DNA of 64,000 nt from Paraburkholderia phytofirmans PsJN (GTDB lineage Bacteria > Pseudomonadota > Gammaproteobacteria > Burkholderiales > Burkholderiaceae): NCBI RefSeq assembly GCF_000020125.1, contig NC_010681.1, positions 2,480,001 to 2,544,000 of the forward strand. Reading direction: 5' to 3'. How positions within the stretch are numbered: position 1 is the stretch's first letter; each line of letters begins with the position of its first letter. Below are positions 51,625-60,811 of the stretch, one piece after another. The translations under genes and the position numbers were made by a program. Under the pieces are notes generated by a model. That model did not search any database, was not told the DNA's origin, and saw only the letters and a program-made list of their open reading frames with translations.

Positions 51625-53025
51625 ATGACCAAGGATTCTTCCCAGACTGCTTTGCTCTGGATCGTCGCCGCCGGCTTTTTCATGCAGTCGCTCGACACGA
51701 CCATCGTCAACACCGCGCTGCCGTCGATTGCGAACAGCCTGTACGTGGCGCCGCTCGCGATGCAGCCGATCGTGGTCGCCTACACGCTGACCATGGCGAT
51801 GCTCACGCCCGCCTCCGGCTGGCTCGCCGACCGCTTCGGCACGCGGCGCGTCTACTTCGCCGCCATTCTCGTGTTCGTGCTCGGCTCGATCTGCTGCGCG
51901 AGCGCGCATACGCTCGGCCAACTGGTGATGGCACGCGTGCTGCAAGGCGTGGGTGGCTCGATGCTGCTGCCGATCGGGCGGCTCGCCGTCCTGCGCAGCG
52001 TCACGGGCGACCAGTACGTCGCGGCGCTCGCGTTCATCTCGGTGGCCGGACAGCTGGGCCCGATCGCCGGGCCGACGCTCGGCGGCTGGTTCGTTCAGGC
52101 GATCACGTGGCACTGGATTTTCCTGATCAACGTGCCGATCGGCGCCGTGGGTCTGTACGCGGTGCAGCGCTTCTTGCCGTCGCATGGCGAAGCAAAGGCG
52201 CCGCCGTTCGACTTCGTCGGCTGCGGGTTGCTCTCGTTGTGCATGATCGCGTTCTCGCTCGCCGTCGACTCGCCGATGCCCACGCATCGCGTGGCGTGGT
52301 CGGTGGCGCTGTTCGCGCTCGCCGCTATTAGCGCGCTCGCCTACATCCCGCATGCGAGACGCCGCGTGAATCCGCTCTTCAAGTTGTCGCTCTTTCGCGA
52401 GCCGAACTTCAGTGTGGGCCTGATCGGCAATCTGGTGTGCCGCATCGGTTCGAGCGCGGTGCCGTTTCTCGTGCCCTTGCTGCTGCAATTGCAACTGGGC
52501 TACTCGCCGCTCCATTCCGGTCTGATGATGCTGCCCGCGGCTCTCGCCGGCACCGTCGCCAAACGCTGGATCGCGCCGCTCGTGCGCCGCTATGGCTACG
52601 ACACCTTCCTGCTGATCAATACGATCGTTGTCGGTTCGTCGATCGTTGCGTTTGCACTGATTACGCGCGGCACGCCGCTCGTGGTCGAAATCGCGATTCT
52701 GGCCGTGTTCGGCGCGGCCAACTCCATGCAATTCGCGGCCATGAACAGCGTCACGCTCAAAGGCCTCTCGCATGAAGATGCCGGCAGCGGCAACAGCCTT
52801 TTTTCGATGGTGCAGATGCTGGCCATCGGGCTGGGCGTATCGATCGGCGGCGGGCTGGTGAATCTTTTTTCGGCGCAAGCCGGATCGGCGGCGCTCGGTT
52901 TTCGGCTCGCCTTTGTGTGCGTCGGCGTGATCACACTGGTGTCGGCGTGGGTGTTTCGCCACCTCGACGAAGCGCCTGCCTCGCGCCCGGTGCAGGGGCA
53001 AGCGACGCAGGGCGCGGGCCGCTGA
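51625..53025 (+). CDS. MFS exporter, DHA2 family, MdtD/HsrA-like
   Basis: 466 residues, about 14 helices. The start 'MTKDSSQTALLWIVAAGFFMQSLDTTIVNTALPSIA' closely parallels E. coli MdtD, as do 'PASGWLADRFGTRRVYF' and 'RVLQGVGGSMLLPIGRL'. A longer frame begins at ATG 51562; neither start has a strong ribosome site, and 51625 fits the family length. A probable exporter of an unknown compound, regulated by the divergent LysR protein. Confidence 0.88.
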   Translation: MTKDSSQTALLWIVAAGFFMQSLDTTIVNTALPSIANSLYVAPLAMQPIVVAYTLTMAMLTPASGWLADRFGTRRVYFAAILVFVLGSICCASAHTLGQLVMARVLQGVGGSMLLPIGRLAVLRSVTGDQYVAALAFISVAGQLGPIAGPTLGGWFVQAITWHWIFLINVPIGAVGLYAVQRFLPSHGEAKAPPFDFVGCGLLSLCMIAFSLAVDSPMPTHRVAWSVALFALAAISALAYIPHARRRVNPLFKLSLFREPNFSVGLIGNLVCRIGSSAVPFLVPLLLQLQLGYSPLHSGLMMLPAALAGTVAKRWIAPLVRRYGYDTFLLINTIVVGSSIVAFALITRGTPLVVEIAILAVFGAANSMQFAAMNSVTLKGLSHEDAGSGNSLFSMVQMLAIGLGVSIGGGLVNLFSAQAGSAALGFRLAFVCVGVITLVSAWVFRHLDEAPASRPVQGQATQGAGR

Positions 53026-53045
53026 TATCCACGCCTTGCGTCACG

Positions 53046-53819
53046 TCAATCCGGCAAGCGGATGCCGGAAAATCCCGCGCACGCCTCGATCAAACGCTCC
53101 TGAACGGCAACGTCGCGCACAGCCGGGTGTGTTTCGCACTGCTTCATGTGATAGAAATACGCGCCGCTGACGGTGGCCGCCGGCTCGTCGCTGACGGCGA
53201 GCCACACTTGAGTTTTCGGCGCGGCCTGCAAATCGTCCGGTGCACCCGGACCACCCATTTTCGTCGCCACCCAACCCGGCTCCAGCGCATTCGACAACAC
53301 CCTCGGCCAGCGCCGCGCCATCGCGAACGCCAGCAACGCATCGTGCAGTTTCGAGTCCGAGTACGCCGCCGCGCCTCGCCAGGGACGCCGCTCCCAGGCC
53401 AGATCGTCGAGGCTCGCGTCGCCGCTGCGATGCAGGCCCGAACTCAGATAGACAAGCCGCTTCGGCTTCTCGATCAAAGCGGTGAGAATGTACGGCGCCA
53501 GCGTATTGACCGCGAACACGTGCGGCAAGCCGTCGACGGTGGCGACCCGCCGCGGCTCCTGATAGCCGACCGCCGCGTTGTGGATCACCGCGTCGAAACG
53601 GCCAAGCTGGTTGACCTGCTCCGCGAGCGCCACCGTGGCCGCGATGCTCGACAGGTCGCCGGCCAGCGCGGCTTGCGCTTGCGGCACGGCTTGCAACGCC
53701 TGGTCGGCGCGCGCCGCGCTGCGCGCATGCAACACCACCTGATGGCCGGCCTCGACAAGTAGACGGGCAGCCATTTGACCGAGACCATCGGCGGAACCGG
53801 TAATAAAAATTCGCGACAT
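53046..53819 (-). CDS. Short-chain dehydrogenase/reductase, unknown substrate
   Basis: 257 residues. The cofactor motif is 'ITGSADGLGQMAARLL' (6-21), with 'DAVIHNAAVGY' near 80 and the catalytic Tyr-x-x-x-Lys in 'AAYSDSKLHDALLAF' (about 152-156). It resembles the retinol-dehydrogenase-like group of extended or atypical SDRs. It is divergent from the LysR gene at 54071, its likely regulator, and converges with the exporter gene 20 bases away. Confidence 0.88.
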   Translation of the reverse strand: MSRIFITGSADGLGQMAARLLVEAGHQVVLHARSAARADQALQAVPQAQAALAGDLSSIAATVALAEQVNQLGRFDAVIHNAAVGYQEPRRVATVDGLPHVFAVNTLAPYILTALIEKPKRLVYLSSGLHRSGDASLDDLAWERRPWRGAAAYSDSKLHDALLAFAMARRWPRVLSNALEPGWVATKMGGPGAPDDLQAAPKTQVWLAVSDEPAATVSGAYFYHMKQCETHPAVRDVAVQERLIEACAGFSGIRLPD

Positions 53820-54070
53820 GGGACGTCCTCCTTGTTCAGCGTGAATATGCCCGATGCATGACGAGAAGCACTTGTCTTGGTGCTTCGGGCGAACGCCAAC
53901 AGATTAACGCCCGCCGCTCGACTGACGCGATAGCCTGGCTGTCATTCCACTCATGACATCACATCATTCGTTCGCCTTACTAGGCGGCGTTTCCCCGAGT
54001 CCACGCGTGAATTCAAACGGACTTTCGCGTTAGCATGTCACGCATTAACGAATAACAAAGGACTTATCAC

Positions 54071-55000
54071 ATGCCATTTGACGAGCGCATGCTGAACGGC
54101 ATGGGCGTCTTGACGGCGATTGTCGATTGCGGGAGTTTTGCGGCAGCCGGAGAAGCGCTCGACATGTCGCAATCCGGGGTGAGCCGTTCGGTCGCGCGGC
54201 TCGAAGCGCGTCTGGGCATCCGGCTCTTCGATCGCACCACGCGTTCTGTCACGCTGACCGACGAAGGCCGGCGTTTCTACGAACAGATCGTACCGCTGCT
54301 GGGCGGACTCGAAGAAGCGGCGGCTTCCGCCGCCCAAGGCGCAACCGCCGTGCGCGGACGTTTGCGCGTGAACATGGATCCGTTCTTCTCGCGCCTCGTA
54401 CTCGGGCCTCGGCTGGGCGGTTTTATCGACAAGCATCCCGATCTGCAGCTCGAACTGATCACCCGCGATCAATTGGGCGATCTGGTCGGCGACGGCTTCG
54501 ATCTCGCGATCCGTTTCGGCGATCCGCCGGTGTCGACGCTGATCGCGCGCAAACTATTGGACACGCGAATTCTCACCGTAGCCGCGCCGTCGTATCTCAA
54601 GAAGCACGGGCATCCGACGACTCCGGCCGAACTCGAAAACGGCAAGCATGTCTGCATCAAGTTTCGCGACCCGCTCACGGGCTACCCGTTCAGTTGGGAA
54701 TTTCATCGCGGCCGCAAGAAAATCTCGATCGCGCCGCAGGGTCGCTTGACCGTGAACGACGTGGGCACCCTGCACAGCGTTTGCACGGCGGGCCAGGGCG
54801 TCGCGCAGATTCTCTCGCTCGGCACCGAGTCGTTGATGGCGAGCGGAAAGCTCGTCGAGCTATTTCCCGATTGGGGCGACGAGGTTTATCCGCTGTATGC
54901 GCTCTATCCTTCGCGGCATCATCCGCCGGCGAAGGTGCGGGCGTTTTACGATTTCATCGTGTCGCTGACAGGCGGCGCACAGCGCGAAACGGCGGCTTGA
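54071..55000 (+). CDS. LysR-family transcriptional regulator
   Basis: 309 residues: HTH (about 5-65, 'FAAAGEALDMSQSGVSRSVARLEARLGIRLFDRTTRSVTLTDEG') and an effector domain of the DmlR/YafC subgroup ('DGFDLAIRFGDPPVSTLIARKL'). An AAGGA ribosome site lies 9 bases before the ATG. The divergent SDR gene 251 bases away is the likely target. Confidence 0.93.
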   Translation: MPFDERMLNGMGVLTAIVDCGSFAAAGEALDMSQSGVSRSVARLEARLGIRLFDRTTRSVTLTDEGRRFYEQIVPLLGGLEEAAASAAQGATAVRGRLRVNMDPFFSRLVLGPRLGGFIDKHPDLQLELITRDQLGDLVGDGFDLAIRFGDPPVSTLIARKLLDTRILTVAAPSYLKKHGHPTTPAELENGKHVCIKFRDPLTGYPFSWEFHRGRKKISIAPQGRLTVNDVGTLHSVCTAGQGVAQILSLGTESLMASGKLVELFPDWGDEVYPLYALYPSRHHPPAKVRAFYDFIVSLTGGAQRETAA

Positions 55001-55053
55001 GGCCGTGTTCGGCGACGTCCGCGCATTGGCATGATGCCCTGCGCCGCGCCGCG

Positions 55054-55305
55054 TCAGGAAATCGTGTAGCGGTTCTGTGGGCCGCCGATGTACAGACCGC
55101 GCGCGAGCGTGAGAATCTGCTCGCGATGCTGGTCGAACGCGGCAAGCACCGCTGGTTCGTCGGAGCCGACGCTTGGGCTCAGATTCGAAATCACCGACCG
55201 GTTGACGGCAAAAGCGATTTCGCGTGCGTTGTCGTAGCCCCAGAAATTCACGCAGTGATGCGAGGCGTCGTAACTGCGGCTGGGATTCGGGAAGTTGAGG
55301 GACAT
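55054..55305 (-). CDS. DUF1488-family small protein
   Basis: 83 residues. The N-terminus 'LNFPNPSRSYDASHHCVNFWGYDNAREIAF' is characteristic of DUF1488, a single small domain of unknown function common in Burkholderiales. A GGGAG ribosome site precedes the ATG. Confidence 0.8.
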   Translation of the reverse strand: MSLNFPNPSRSYDASHHCVNFWGYDNAREIAFAVNRSVISNLSPSVGSDEPAVLAAFDQHREQILTLARGLYIGGPQNRYTIS

Positions 55306-55479
55306 GTCGTACTCCCGGGAGGTAGGGTGCTCCTTGCACGGTGCGCTGAATGGGGGAACGGGTCAAGGCTTTGTTTGTCAGCGCGCGCAGCGCGATGGCC
55401 AGACCCGAACAAAACACGAAACATGCGCCCAGGTCTGCCGATTGCTGCACTACTCATGTCATCCAACCAGGAGAGGATC

Positions 55480-55659
55480 ATGAGCGAAACCAAAGAACAG
55501 GCCAACAACAAACCGGCCGATATCGAGCATCCGCAGCCCGCCGCGCACAGCGACAACGAGAAGAGCAAGCTGCCCAAACGCGACGACGAAGGGCGCGATC
55601 AGGCGCCATCGGACAATCCGGGCAAGAAACCCCGCGAGGGCGAGCCGCCTGTCGGCTGA
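55480..55659 (+). CDS. Small disordered hydrophilic protein, 59 residues
   Basis: Highly charged, Pro/Lys/Glu/Asp-rich and without hydrophobic segments, so probably unfolded in isolation ('KLPKRDDEGRDQAPSDNPGK'). An AGGAGAGG ribosome site directly precedes the ATG, which makes translation likely. No family with a known role is recognised; a stress-related role is only suggested by its composition. Confidence 0.65.
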   Translation: MSETKEQANNKPADIEHPQPAAHSDNEKSKLPKRDDEGRDQAPSDNPGKKPREGEPPVG

Positions 55660-55871
55660 AATATTAAGCGCCAATCCCGGAGCGGCTTTGCTGCTTTTCG
55701 CCAGCGAAGCCGCATAAATTTTTCCCTTCTGGCGGCTTTCATAAGCCAAACATTTCTTCCTGTTTTTTACCGATTATTTTTTCCGCGTGATGGACTATTT
55801 TTCTGCTTGCAGCGACGTGTGCGCCAAGCAGACCAGCTGCCGCCCCTCAACAGATAACAAAGGCGACGCTT

Positions 55872-56954
55872 ATGTCCATCTCCTCGACTCCCCCTCACCG
55901 CCCCCACGTGTCCATCTGTCTGCCGACCTGCGATCGCCCTGAGCTGATCGCAACGTGCATCGACTCGTGCCTCGCGCAGAGCTACGACGATCTGGAGATC
56001 GTGATTGGAGATGACTCGAAGGACGCGCGCACCGAGCGGTTGATCGCAGCCCGCTACGCGCACGAACCGCGCGTGCGCTATGTGAAAAATCAGCCGCCGC
56101 TCGGCCAGGCGCGCAATGTTGCAAGCCTGTTCGAGCGCGCCAGCGGCGACAAGATTCTGCTGATCCACGACGACGATCTGCTCGCCACGGACGGCGTCGA
56201 AAAGCTCGTGTCGCTATGGCTGCGCCACCCGCAACTCGATGTGGCGTTCGGCGACCAGTACGAAGCCGATCACGGCGGCGCCATCGATTTCGCGGCGAGC
56301 GCGAAGCTCAACGCCGCATTCCGGCGTACGAAGGACGCTGAAGGCCTGCAGTCGCAGCCCGGTCGAACCGGTCTGATCCAGATGTTTCCGAACAACGGCT
56401 GGATGGCCAACGCCGAACTCGTGAAGCGGATCGGCTACCGGGAAGAATACGGTGTGTGCTGCGACTTCGTATTCGGCACCGAACTCTGTCTCGCTGCGCG
56501 CGAGGTGTTCTATCTGCACGACTATGTCTCGGTGTATCGAAAGACGGCAAGCTCCATCTCGCATAGCACGCGCGGCACAGCAGTCGCGGCGACGGTCAGC
56601 GCGTATGCATTCGTCAAGGCGTTGCAATTGCCCGGGCAACTGGAGCCATCGCGCAAGCTGGCGTTGCGCCGGCTCGCGCCGATCGTGGTATCGGTTCACG
56701 CCAGAAATAATCAGGTGCTCGACGGGCTCAAGGTCGCCTTCACGCATCTGTTCGCGTACAACTACGGCTTGAGCACGCGGCTTTACTATCATCTTCTCGC
56801 GCTTGCGCGTGGCGCGCTGAGGGCCCCTCAGCAAGCCGTCGCGGCGGCCGCGGTGGCGGCGGTGGCGGCCGCGCCCGTTGTGGCCGCGGAGCCGGCCGCC
56901 GTGGTGAAGGAACTCGTCTCCGAACTGGTAAGCGATCGTTCGGAACCGGTCTGA
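55872..56954 (+). CDS. Family 2 glycosyltransferase with Ala/Val-rich tail
   Basis: 360 residues. The GT-A domain occupies the first 215 or so ('VSICLPTCDRPELIATCIDSCL', 'LEIVIGDDSKDARTERLI', the DxD motif 'ILLIHDDDLLAT' near 98-103, and 'GTELCLAAREVFYLHDYVSVYRKT'). After residue 315 comes a low-complexity tail of Ala and Val repeats ending in a short charged helix, unusual for the family. No polysaccharide cluster surrounds it, so the acceptor is unknown. Confidence 0.85.
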   Translation: MSISSTPPHRPHVSICLPTCDRPELIATCIDSCLAQSYDDLEIVIGDDSKDARTERLIAARYAHEPRVRYVKNQPPLGQARNVASLFERASGDKILLIHDDDLLATDGVEKLVSLWLRHPQLDVAFGDQYEADHGGAIDFAASAKLNAAFRRTKDAEGLQSQPGRTGLIQMFPNNGWMANAELVKRIGYREEYGVCCDFVFGTELCLAAREVFYLHDYVSVYRKTASSISHSTRGTAVAATVSAYAFVKALQLPGQLEPSRKLALRRLAPIVVSVHARNNQVLDGLKVAFTHLFAYNYGLSTRLYYHLLALARGALRAPQQAVAAAAVAAVAAAPVVAAEPAAVVKELVSELVSDRSEPV

Positions 56955-56969
56955 CGCGCCGCCGGCGAC

Positions 56970-56996
56970 GCGTGCAGCGCGTGCAGCGCGTGCAAG
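56970..56996. repeat. Tandem 9-base repeat, three copies
   Basis: GCGTGCAGC repeated at 56970, 56979 and 56988 (the last copy ends AAG), directly after the glycosyltransferase stop. It is a short tandem array that could vary in copy number. Confidence 0.7.
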
Positions 56997-57122
56997 CCTT
57001 CAGCAATCAGCGTGTTTTATGCTAAGCATCCCGTGCTAAGCAAACGCGGATTTATTGCTTGGTCCGGCGTGGCGCACTGATTACGATGAAAGCGAACCAT
57101 CACCAGCCCCGAGGTGACTCGC

Positions 57123-57344
57123 ATGTCCGATAGTGCCTGTTTCAAGCCGCGTGTGATCGAACCCGTCGTCGTCAACCAGCCTGAAGGATTGGGCCTCGCT
57201 GTGGAGCTATGGCTCGCGCAACCCGTCGACGGAATCGCGGGGCGGGCGCTGCAGATTCATTTACGCAGCGACGCAAAAATGGCGCAGGCCGAGACGCTGC
57301 GCGATCTGCTGCACGCGTTGGGCACGGAGATAGTCGTGGCGTGA
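57123..57344 (+). CDS. Small soluble protein of unknown function, 73 residues
   Basis: 73 residues with no signal or membrane segment and a mixed alpha/beta appearance ('IEPVVVNQPEGLGLAVELWLA', then a C-terminal helix 'QAETLRDLLHALG'). GAGGTG ribosome site, ATG start. It stands alone between a glycosyltransferase and a convergent permease gene. Not recognised. Confidence 0.65.
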   Translation: MSDSACFKPRVIEPVVVNQPEGLGLAVELWLAQPVDGIAGRALQIHLRSDAKMAQAETLRDLLHALGTEIVVA

Positions 57345-57397
57345 GCATGGGCTTTGGCCATGAGGCGCGATGGGTTTGCATCGCTGCCCACGCGCAT

Positions 57398-57435
57398 AAA
57401 AAATCACGGCGGCCAAGGTTGCCCTGGACCGCCGT
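57398..57435 (-). terminator. Intrinsic terminator of the permease gene
   Basis: Stem ACGGCGG/CCGCCGT (57406-57412 with 57429-57435), extended by a G-U and further pairs. It is followed on the minus strand by six T (complement of 57398-57403), 60 bases after the permease stop. Confidence 0.85.
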
Positions 57436-57496
57436 TCTCATGCGTCGCCCGAACGTACTTCGCGAGCGAGCGGGCCTCGATTCAAAGCTTCAAGCC

Positions 57497-58801
57497 TCAA
57501 GGCTCCAGACGCAAATACCCTTCTTTCGACGGATCGCGCATCCGCAGCGAAACGATGCCGGCAATCGCGCACAGCGCGGTCACGTACCAGTAGAAAATCG
57601 ACTCGTTGCCGACCGACTTCAGCCACAGCGCCACATACTCGGCCGAGCCGCCGAAGATCGCATTCGCCACCGCGTATGAAAGCCCCACGCCGAGCGCACG
57701 CACTTCCGGCGGGAACATTTCCGCCTTGATCAGGCCGCTGATCGACGTATAGAAACTGACGATCGCCAGCGCCACCACGACCAGACCGAAGGCCGCATAA
57801 GGGCTCGTCACGTCTTTCAGCGCGTGCAGCAGCGGCACGGTGCCGATGGTCGCGAAGAAGCCGAAGAACAGCATGGAACGACGGCGGCCGATGCGGTCCG
57901 ACAACGCGCCGAACGCCGGCTGCATCACCATGTAGACGAAGAGCGCCGCGGTCATCACGTTGCTGGCCGTCTTGGCGTGCATGCCGGCCGTGTTGACCAG
58001 GTACTTCTGCATGTAGGTGGTGAACGTGTAGAAAATCAGCGAGCCACCGGCCGTGAAACCGAGCACGGTCATGAACGCGCCTTTGTGCAGCCACAGGCCG
58101 CGCAGCGTGCCGGCTTCTTTGCGCTGACGGGTTTCGGCGGTGGTGGTTTCGTCGAGCGATTTACGCAGATACAGCGCGACCAGTGCCGCAACCGCGCCGA
58201 TTGCGAACGGCACGCGCCAGCCCCATGCTTTCAGTTCATCGTTGGAGAGCGTTTGTTGCAGCACCACCAGCACCAGCAGCGCACACAACTGCCCGCCGAT
58301 CAGCGTGACGTACTGGAACGATGCGAAGAAACCGCGCCGGCCCTTGAGCGCGACTTCACTCATGTAGGTCGCGCTGGTGCCGTACTCGCCACCCACCGAC
58401 AAGCCCTGGAACAGCCGCGCGACCAGCAGCAGCGCCGGCGCCAGCGCGCCGATCTGCGCGTAAGTGGGCAGCACGGCGATCACGAGTGAGCCGCCGCACA
58501 TCATGAACACCGACACCATCATGGCGGTGCGGCGGCCGTGCTTGTCGGCGAGGCGGCCGAAGAACCAGCCGCCGATCGGACGCATCAGGAAGCCGGCGGC
58601 GAACACGCCCGCCGTGTTGAGCAATTGCGTGGTGGTGTTGCCGCTCGGGAAGAACGCCGGCGCGAAATACAGCGCACAGAACGAATACACGTAAAAGTCG
58701 AACCACTCGACGAGATTGCCCGATGAAGCGCCAACGATCGCGAAGATGCGGCGCCGGGTGTCGTGAGCCGAGGCCACGGTTTGGTCGGTTAGGTCGGTCA
58801 T
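57497..58801 (-). CDS. MFS transporter, metabolite:H+ symporter family, alpha-ketoglutarate permease-like
   Basis: 434 residues, 12 helices. MHS-family motifs are clear: '[25 protein letters not shown]', '[23 protein letters not shown]' and '[21 protein letters not shown]'. The sequence is close to KgtP-type alpha-ketoglutarate permeases; related MHS proteins carry other acids, so the substrate is probable rather than certain. Proton symport is expected. Confidence 0.88.
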   Translation of the reverse strand: MTDLTDQTVASAHDTRRRIFAIVGASSGNLVEWFDFYVYSFCALYFAPAFFPSGNTTTQLLNTAGVFAAGFLMRPIGGWFFGRLADKHGRRTAMMVSVFMMCGGSLVIAVLPTYAQIGALAPALLLVARLFQGLSVGGEYGTSATYMSEVALKGRRGFFASFQYVTLIGGQLCALLVLVVLQQTLSNDELKAWGWRVPFAIGAVAALVALYLRKSLDETTTAETRQRKEAGTLRGLWLHKGAFMTVLGFTAGGSLIFYTFTTYMQKYLVNTAGMHAKTASNVMTAALFVYMVMQPAFGALSDRIGRRRSMLFFGFFATIGTVPLLHALKDVTSPYAAFGLVVVALAIVSFYTSISGLIKAEMFPPEVRALGVGLSYAVANAIFGGSAEYVALWLKSVGNESIFYWYVTALCAIAGIVSLRMRDPSKEGYLRLEP

Positions 58802-58997
58802 GCTTGTCTCTATCCTTGTAATTGAACGGAGGTCACCGTGGTGGCGCCGCCTTCAGATCGCGTGCACGGGAGCGTTTATCCCGTCCAGGCTAATTTTACA
58901 GAATCGCAAGGGAGAGTTGGAGCTTTGTTCGGGCAGTTAAGGAGCTAAGTTGTCGCGCAGCCGCGCTCGTGTCTGAATCTGCTGCATCGCATATAAG

Positions 58998-59027
58998 AAA
59001 AAGCCAGCTCGAGATAGGAGCTGGCTT
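58998..59027 (-). terminator. Intrinsic terminator after spoVR
   Basis: Perfect 11-base stem AAAGCCAGCTC/GAGCTGGCTTT (59000-59010 with 59018-59027), 7-base loop. On the minus strand a T-rich tail follows, 58 bases after the spoVR stop. It closes the prkA-yeaH-spoVR unit. Confidence 0.88.
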
Positions 59028-59084
59028 TCGTCTATCGCACCGTATATGGCGCCGTATATAGCGCGTCCTGCTGCAATGCGCCGG

Positions 59085-60608
59085 TCACACTCTCACTGCA
59101 GGCGGCACATAGCGGCACTCGTAGCGCTTGCGAACCGTGCCGTTCTCATCGACGCTTTCCAGATACACGTCGAACTGCCACAGCCGCGCCATGTGCTTGA
59201 GCACTTCGTCGCTATCGCCGGAGAGATGCCGGTTGTCGCTCATGAAGTGCCGTAGCGTCAAACTCCGGTCGCCACGCGTATTCACCGCCCACACCTGAAT
59301 GTTCGGCTCGCGGTGATGCATGTCGTACTGCCGCGACAACGCCTGACGCACGTACTGATAGCCGCTGTCGTCGTGAATCGCCGAGACTTCGAGCGCGTCG
59401 CGCATGTCGTCGTCGAGCACCGAGAAGAGGCGCATTTCGCGGATCAGATGCGGCGACAGATACTGCGCGACGAAACTCTCGTCCTTGAAGTTGCGCATCG
59501 CGTAGTGCATGGCCGGGAGCCACGGACTGCCCGCCAGTTCCGGGAACCACTTGCGGTCTTCTTCCGTGGGCGTTTCGCAGATGCGGCGAATGTCGCTCAT
59601 CATCGAAAAACCGAGCGCGTACGGATTGATGCCGCTGTAGTACGGCTTCGTGACCGGCGGCTGATAGACCACGTTGCTGTGCGAATGGAGAAACTCCATC
59701 ATGAAGCCGTCTTCCAGCTTGCCCTGGTTGTACATGGTGTTGAGCAAGGTGTAGTGCCAGAAGGTCGCCCAGCCCTCGTTCATCACCTGGGTCTGCCGTT
59801 GCGGATAGAAATACTGGCCGACCTTGCGCACGATGCGGATCACTTCCCGCTCCCACGGCTCCAGCAGCGGCGCGTTTTTCTCCGCGAAATACAGCAGATT
59901 TTCCTGCGGCTCCGGCGGATAGCGCTCCTCGACTTCCTCCGGCAACGGCGTATGCCGGGTCGGCAAGGTGCGCCACAATTCGTTCACCTGCGACTGCAGA
60001 TAGGCCTCGCGTTCACGGCGCGCTGCAAACTCCTTTTGCAGCGACAGCTTCTGCGGACGCTTGTAACGGTCCACGCCATAGTTCATCAACGCGTGGCAGG
60101 AATCGAGCAGTTCCTCGACCCGGTCGAGCCCGAAACGCTCCTCGCACTCCGCGATGTAATTCTTCGCGTACACGAGGTAGTCGATGATCGCGTGCGCATC
60201 CGTCCACAGCCGGAACAGATAGTTGCCCTTGAAGAACGAGTTGTGGCCGTAGGCCGCATGGGCGATGACGAGCGCCTGCATCGTCATCGTGTTCTCTTCC
60301 ATCAGATACGCGATGCAGGGGTTCGAATTGATGACGATCTCGTACGCCAGCCCCATCTGCCCGCGACGGTAGCTTTTTTCGGTGGAGAGAAAGTGTTTGC
60401 CGAACGACCAGTGACGGTAGTTCACCGGCATACCGACGGACGCGTACGCATCCATCATCTGTTCGGCGCTGATGAGTTCGAGCTGGATCGGATACACGTC
60501 GAGTTCATATTGCTCTGCAACACGGGCAATATGCGAGTCGTACTCTTCGATCAATTCGAAGGTCCAGTCGGACGGGCACGGCAGAGGCCGTCTATCGGCT
60601 ACGTTCAT
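59085..60608 (-). CDS. SpoVR-family protein (YcgB)
   Basis: 507 residues, the length of E. coli YcgB (510), and collinear with it: 'DWTFELIEEYDSHIARVAEQYELD', 'EQMMDAYASVGMPVNYRHWSFGK', 'SCHALMNYGVDRYKRPQKLSLQ', 'PYYSGINPYALGFSMM'. Function is not settled; in many proteobacteria it is co-expressed with prkA and yeaH under starvation. ATG 60608 has an AAGGGAAG ribosome site. A longer in-frame start at 60815 overlaps the yeaH stop (ATGA) and would add 69 Gln/Gly/Ala-rich residues. Confidence 0.93.
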   Translation of the reverse strand: MNVADRRPLPCPSDWTFELIEEYDSHIARVAEQYELDVYPIQLELISAEQMMDAYASVGMPVNYRHWSFGKHFLSTEKSYRRGQMGLAYEIVINSNPCIAYLMEENTMTMQALVIAHAAYGHNSFFKGNYLFRLWTDAHAIIDYLVYAKNYIAECEERFGLDRVEELLDSCHALMNYGVDRYKRPQKLSLQKEFAARREREAYLQSQVNELWRTLPTRHTPLPEEVEERYPPEPQENLLYFAEKNAPLLEPWEREVIRIVRKVGQYFYPQRQTQVMNEGWATFWHYTLLNTMYNQGKLEDGFMMEFLHSHSNVVYQPPVTKPYYSGINPYALGFSMMSDIRRICETPTEEDRKWFPELAGSPWLPAMHYAMRNFKDESFVAQYLSPHLIREMRLFSVLDDDMRDALEVSAIHDDSGYQYVRQALSRQYDMHHREPNIQVWAVNTRGDRSLTLRHFMSDNRHLSGDSDEVLKHMARLWQFDVYLESVDENGTVRKRYECRYVPPAVRV

Positions 60609-60811
60609 ACGGACTTCCCTTTGCCCCTGAGTGGGCGTTCCGGTGTGTCCCCGTGCTGCAGCGGTGTGGACTGCTCCGGCTGCGGCGGTTCCGGTATCGT
60701 CCGCCCTTGCCTCGGCATGCCCCGACTGTTGCTGCTGCGGCACGCCTTTCCCGCGCTCCGGCGCGCCGTTCTCCGGCTCGCCGCGCGCTTCGTTGTGCAG
60801 GTGCTCGTTCG

